Shown piece after piece: positions 60,664 to 64,000 of a stretch of 64,000 nt of DNA (position 1 is its first letter; each line of letters begins with the position of its first letter). Below the pieces are notes generated by a model, which worked only from the letters and a program-made list of their open reading frames with translations, had not been told where the DNA came from and searched no databases. Both the position numbers and the translations under genes were made by a program. The DNA comes from Promethearchaeota archaeon (GTDB taxonomy: Archaea > Asgardarchaeota > Lokiarchaeia > Sigyniarchaeales > SOKP01), in NCBI GenBank assembly GCA_016839585.1, contig JAEOTZ010000014.1, forward strand, positions 1-64,000, in the 5' to 3' direction.

Positions 60664-61374
60664 TTAAAATTCTTTAGTAATTTGATTTCTATGTTTGATA
60701 TATTCTTTGACATATTTCGTTTTGTCAATTTTAAACCGCTTTAATCCGAGTTCTGATAAATCAAATTCATATACTCTTTCAATGAAATTAGAAATCATAT
60801 ATGCGGTTGCTCCCCATACGGTATATTTCTTTCCATTTTCTTTATCTACATAATTAAAATAAAAAACTGGGAACTTATTGCCATTGATATCGACGGCTTG
60901 TTCTCGAAAGTTTGTTTTGTTTTTAAAAAAATCAATAGGGATCTTAACAATTTCCTGAACTTCTCTTGGATCTTTTATTAATTTTTGGTTCTTATTAATA
61001 ATTCCGATAAATGGAGTAATGATATATTTGGTCATTGTAGGAAAGTCATCTAGACAACCAATAATTTCAATTTTTTCTCTTGGAACACCAATTTCCTCTT
61101 CTGCTTCTCTTAAAGCAGTATCTTCTAAAGATTTGTCAAATTGAGATTCGTATTTTCCACCTGGAAATGACATTTCTCCTCTATGTCTTGTCCCCTTATC
61201 TGTACGATGAATTAGAATTAGATCGTAAGGTTTATTTTTATAAGGTATAATAGAGAATAGAACTGCTGAACTTGTAAAAAACTCATCACTTAAAGAGATT
61301 CTTAAAGGTGAATCACATGGAAATAGTCTATTTTTTATTAAGTTTTCATCAAATGTTAAATCTAAATCATCCAT
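60664..61374 (-). CDS. Nudix hydrolase (CoA pyrophosphatase-like), copy 2
   Basis: A 236-residue tandem paralogue with HRGEMSFPGGKYESQFD, the catalytic REAEEEIGVP box and the same C-terminal layout (TVWGATAYMISNFIERVY). All Nudix-box acidic residues are present. The duplicate may have a different CoA or nucleotide substrate. Confidence 0.88.
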   Translation of the reverse strand: MDDLDLTFDENLIKNRLFPCDSPLRISLSDEFFTSSAVLFSIIPYKNKPYDLILIHRTDKGTRHRGEMSFPGGKYESQFDKSLEDTALREAEEEIGVPREKIEIIGCLDDFPTMTKYIITPFIGIINKNQKLIKDPREVQEIVKIPIDFFKNKTNFREQAVDINGNKFPVFYFNYVDKENGKKYTVWGATAYMISNFIERVYEFDLSELGLKRFKIDKTKYVKEYIKHRNQITKEF

Positions 61375-61460
61375 ATTAGAATTAGCAAAAATTTTAAAAT
61401 ATCAAATATTTAAGAAATATAATCTTTTATCCTAAAAAAGTTTTTAGAAAGTGTATAACT

Positions 61461-61754
61461 GTGAAACTTCCGAAAGAACTGAGAGATAAGAATGATTTAA
61501 CTAGAGTAGGTAAAGTGAAAACATGTTCAGTAAAAGGATGTAGTGAGAACGCTATTCGTTCACTTTCAGAAAATACTTGGAAAAAGTATCTGGAAAAAGC
61601 CCATCTTAAATTTGAAGAAAATCGATTTCATAAAATTTATTTGTGTAAAGCTCATTATAATCAATCAAACAAGTTTAGAAAATCTCAGGAGAAGATATAT
61701 CGGAAAAAGGGTTTTTTAGAAAATGCTGCCAAAAAAGGAATAAGGGAGTATTAG
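61461..61754 (+). CDS. Small Cys/His protein, possible zinc finger
   Basis: A 97-residue basic protein with a GTG start. CSVKGCSENAIRSL (residues 22-27 for the Cys pair) and YLCKAHYNQ near residue 66 give a C-C...C-H set that could bind one zinc ion. The basic end (KKGFLENAAKKGIREY) would fit RNA or DNA binding. No family recognised. It lies between the Nudix pair and selB. Confidence 0.55.
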   Translation: MKLPKELRDKNDLTRVGKVKTCSVKGCSENAIRSLSENTWKKYLEKAHLKFEENRFHKIYLCKAHYNQSNKFRKSQEKIYRKKGFLENAAKKGIREY

Positions 61755-61876
61755 GGAATCACTGCCATCAGCTCATAGAGTTGACTTATTACGGCAAATT
61801 GGCCTTCCATAATTCCTAGTGTAAATAGTGACAATCCTAATAAGAGTAATATAATTGCAATTAATTTATTCCTCAT
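61751..61876 (-). CDS. Small single-pass membrane protein
   Basis: A 41-residue ORF, MRNKLIAIILLLLGLSLFTL at the start: two basic residues, then one hydrophobic segment. It overlaps the convergent zinc-finger-like gene by four bases. Such short proteins are common in archaea. Supported only by composition. Confidence 0.4.
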   Translation of the reverse strand: MRNKLIAIILLLLGLSLFTLGIMEGQFAVISQLYELMAVIP

Positions 61877-61926
61877 TTTTATCAAATTTTGAAATTATTC
61901 TTAATTATAAAAATTTGCTTTATAAT

Positions 61927-62805
61927 TTATTTTGTTAGTTCTTCTAATGTATCAACCTTTGCTGTTATTTTTTTTAATTTTAAGTCAAAATTTTTATCAT
62001 TCTCTTTGTATTCTTCTTCAGATATCTCCTTAGCAGAGAATCTACCTTTATTAAGTTTTCGCTCACTTGCTAATTCTGCTTTTTCCAATTTCAATTCTTG
62101 AATCCATAATTTCATTCCAACAACTAAGTCTTCTTTCTCAATTTCTAAATCTATTTTTTCTTGCTTATATTTTTCTCTTAGTTTTTCAAAAGTTTCTCGA
62201 TCTATTTTATGTAACTTGTGTTCTCTTGTTAAATTCTCAAGCTGAAAAATTTTAGATTCAATATTACTATTGAGCTTCTGAACTATGAATGGTTCTTCCA
62301 TTTTTTGCTTAATAACTTTTTCATTTTGTTTAAGTTCCTCAATAAGTGCTTTAACAGCTTCTAATTTTATATTCACTTCTTTTTTAAAGTTGTTATCCCA
62401 TTCATACCTAGAATCTTTTGTAGATATTAGAATTTCATCTAATTTTTCAGTTAATACTTTCTTATTTAATTGGATGTCATTATATTCAATGTAAAAAACT
62501 ATTTGCTCTTTTACTTCTTCAGGTAGAGGTTTTACTTCTTTCTTTTCTTTTCCTTTTTTCCACTTTTTCTTCTCTTTTTCTACGCTTTTCTCTTCTAATC
62601 GTTCCGCTTTTTCTATTTTTTCATCCGATATTAATTCATCTAGTTTCTCCTTAGTTTCTTTCTCTTTTTTAGTATCTTTTATTTCAGGAGCTTTTTCTGA
62701 CTTTGGGATGCCAGTAAGCATAGGTTTTCCGCATATGATACAAAATTTATCTGATTGTTTTACTGGGTTTCCACAGTATGGACAAAATTTTGGCATTTTA
62801 TTCAA
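61927..62805 (-). CDS. Zinc-ribbon protein with long coiled coil
   Basis: A 292-residue protein. N-terminal zinc ribbon CPYCGNPV...CIICGKPM, a Lys/Glu linker (about residues 40-95), and a long coiled-coil region to the C-terminus. An Asgard-type scaffold of unknown role; no enzyme motif. It is divergent from selB with a 190-base gap. Confidence 0.6.
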   Translation of the reverse strand: MNKMPKFCPYCGNPVKQSDKFCIICGKPMLTGIPKSEKAPEIKDTKKEKETKEKLDELISDEKIEKAERLEEKSVEKEKKKWKKGKEKKEVKPLPEEVKEQIVFYIEYNDIQLNKKVLTEKLDEILISTKDSRYEWDNNFKKEVNIKLEAVKALIEELKQNEKVIKQKMEEPFIVQKLNSNIESKIFQLENLTREHKLHKIDRETFEKLREKYKQEKIDLEIEKEDLVVGMKLWIQELKLEKAELASERKLNKGRFSAKEISEEEYKENDKNFDLKLKKITAKVDTLEELTK

Positions 62806-62993
62806 TTTTTATATTATATTTTTTTATATGATATTCTAAACTAAAATAATAAATAAAATTAATTGAGACCGATTTTTGAAATTTGAATTTAAAATAATTT
62901 GTTCCTTAATTTTTTTACATTAAATTATTATTATTTTATCGTTTTATATAATGGGAATTTATTTATTTTGCTTATCTTTTTTTGTAATTAGAA

Positions 62994-64000
62994 ATGGAGA
63001 TTGAAAAGAAAATCCCTGTCCATATCGGATTATTTGGTCATATTGACTGTGGCAAAACTGCAATAGCCGAGGTATTAAGTGAGATAATTTCAACCGCTGG
63101 TATCGATGCTCATCCACAAAGTAAAGAAAGAGGAATTACAATTGATTTAGGATTCACTAGTTTTGTCCTTGATAAATATTTAATCACATTAGTAGACAGT
63201 CCTGGTCATGCTGATTTAATAAAGATTAGTGCCTCATCAGTGGAAATTATCGATTACGCTCTAGTGATTATTGATATAAATAAAGGTCCTCAAGTCCAAA
63301 CTGGTGAGCATTTAGTTATAATTCAATCACTCAAAATTGAAAAAATTCTTGTTGTTCTTAATAAAATAGATCTTTTTACTGGAAATGTTAAAGATGAAAT
63401 TGAAAAAACAAGGAGATTTTTCAATTCTACATCATTTGGTTCAGATATCCCCATTTATGCCGTTTCTGCAAGAAGTAAGAGTGGATTTGAAGATTTAAAA
63501 TTGGGAATCTTAGAAATGATTAGCTCATTAGAAATCAAGAGAACCATTGATGGCAGTATTGTTATTCCAATTGATCATCATTTTCCAATCAAAGGAATGG
63601 GAGCAATTTTAACAGGTACAATTATGAGAGGGATAATAAAATTGAATGATAATCTAGAAATTTTGCCAATAAAATCTTCAGGAAGGGTTAAAAGTATTCA
63701 GATTTTTCATCAAAACGTTAATTCTGCAAAAGCTGGTGATCGTATCGGGATTAATATAAAAGGATTAGATGTTAGAAAAGTATTTAGGGGTTGTTATGCT
63801 ACTAATAATCCAGAATTATTCGATTTTTGTGATACTATTGAAGTAACTGTAAATAATAATGAATTATTCAAACCTAAAACTGGATTTGGTACTCAAATCC
63901 ACATCACAATTGGAATGGTAACTGTTGTTGGAAATATTTATCCCTTTTATGAGAGAGAAGGAAAAAGAATTCAAATTGCTATTTCAAATAATGAAGCAGA
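62994..64000 (+). CDS. selB: Selenocysteine-specific elongation factor, truncated by window
   Basis: The first 335 residues of SelB/EFSec. G1 IGLFGHIDCGKTAIAEVL, G2 KERGITIDLGF, G3 DSPGHADLIKI, G4 LNKIDLF and the RGITIDLGF signature separate it from EF-1alpha. Domain 2 starts about residue 186 with DHHFPIKGMGAILTGTI. It delivers Sec-tRNA at UGA codons. The 3' part, including the domain that reads SECIS RNA, lies beyond 64000. Together with tRNA-Sec and SepSecS this shows that the organism makes selenoproteins. Confidence 0.93.
   Translation, partial: MEIEKKIPVHIGLFGHIDCGKTAIAEVLSEIISTAGIDAHPQSKERGITIDLGFTSFVLDKYLITLVDSPGHADLIKISASSVEIIDYALVIIDINKGPQVQTGEHLVIIQSLKIEKILVVLNKIDLFTGNVKDEIEKTRRFFNSTSFGSDIPIYAVSARSKSGFEDLKLGILEMISSLEIKRTIDGSIVIPIDHHFPIKGMGAILTGTIMRGIIKLNDNLEILPIKSSGRVKSIQIFHQNVNSAKAGDRIGINIKGLDVRKVFRGCYATNNPELFDFCDTIEVTVNNNELFKPKTGFGTQIHITIGMVTVVGNIYPFYEREGKRIQIAISNNEA

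Noticed and set aside
57548-64000. Selenoprotein gene with in-frame TGA near the Sec machinery
   Set aside because: I looked at gene ends near selB and SepSecS and found no conserved continuation past a TGA; a systematic UGA/SECIS scan was not possible.

Overview
The window is AT-rich, densely packed archaeal chromosome. I read it as an Asgard archaeon of the Lokiarchaeia type. The archaeal markers are ether-lipid genes (GGGP synthase, DGGGP synthase, geranylgeranyl reductase), eukaryote-type ribosomal proteins (L14e, L34e, P1/L12), SecY with a DUF106/EMC3-like insertase, and tRNAs with bulge-helix-bulge-type introns. The Asgard markers are a gelsolin-like domain protein, an ESCRT-I Vps28-like protein beside a Yip1-family protein, and selenocysteine machinery of the archaeal/eukaryotic type. 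I see no phage, insertion sequence or CRISPR array.

Layout. 1-5.97 kb: a truncated HAAS-like gene, an orphan adenine methyltransferase, and a lipid operon on the minus strand (polyprenol-kinase-like, reductase, GGGPS, DGGGPS). 6.2-19.2 kb: carbohydrate and redox metabolism, with a GH94-type enzyme, two paralogous Gfo/Idh dehydrogenases, a QueG-like Fe-S protein, an IlvD-family dehydratase, an M28 peptidase, a second adenine methyltransferase, a tautomerase and a TPP enzyme. 19.4-26.6 kb: a radical SAM protein with a coupled partner, CooC, uS2 with an acidic tail, an HD protein, a second M28 peptidase and dTMP kinase. 26.8-28.7 kb: four tandem zinc-ribbon membrane proteins. 28.7-38.2 kb: scattered shikimate/aromatic genes (tyrA, aroE, aroK, aroD), a CPBP protease operon, GH57 and adenylate kinase. 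38.3-43.4 kb: gelsolin-SAP protein, SDR, degenerate RecA-like protein, ThiW-like protein and duplicated FAH enzymes. 43.6-50.0 kb: uL11-uL1-uL10-P1, SecY, DUF106, tRNA-Ser, L14e, CMK and L34e. 50.1-57 kb: Vps28-like, Yip1, RtcA, Nudix-NMN adenylyltransferase fusion, SAM hydroxide adenosyltransferase and coiled-coil proteins. 57-64 kb: a two-intron tRNA-Ile, an orphan tRNA 3' end, SepSecS, a two-intron tRNA-Sec, paired Nudix hydrolases and a truncated SelB.

Most notable observations. (1) Three genes appear to start at AUU. In two of them (L34e and a Gfo/Idh dehydrogenase) the family or paralogue N-terminus fixes the start on an ATT preceded by a Shine-Dalgarno-like sequence. (2) A selenocysteine locus has tRNA-Sec 26 nt upstream of SepSecS and selB 3 kb away. 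Its tRNA-Sec is interrupted in both the D-arm and the T-loop, and removing the insertions restores a 7-bp D-stem with a 4-nt loop and a 9/4 acceptor/T fold. (3) tRNA-Ile(UAU) has two introns, one in the variable loop. (4) An isolated tRNA T-arm and 3' acceptor strand has no recognisable 5' half nearby. (5) A Vps28-like ORF. (6) A run of LITAF-like CxxC-hydrophobic-CxxC proteins.

All calls are from reading the sequence and from remembered family features. No database search or structure prediction was run.
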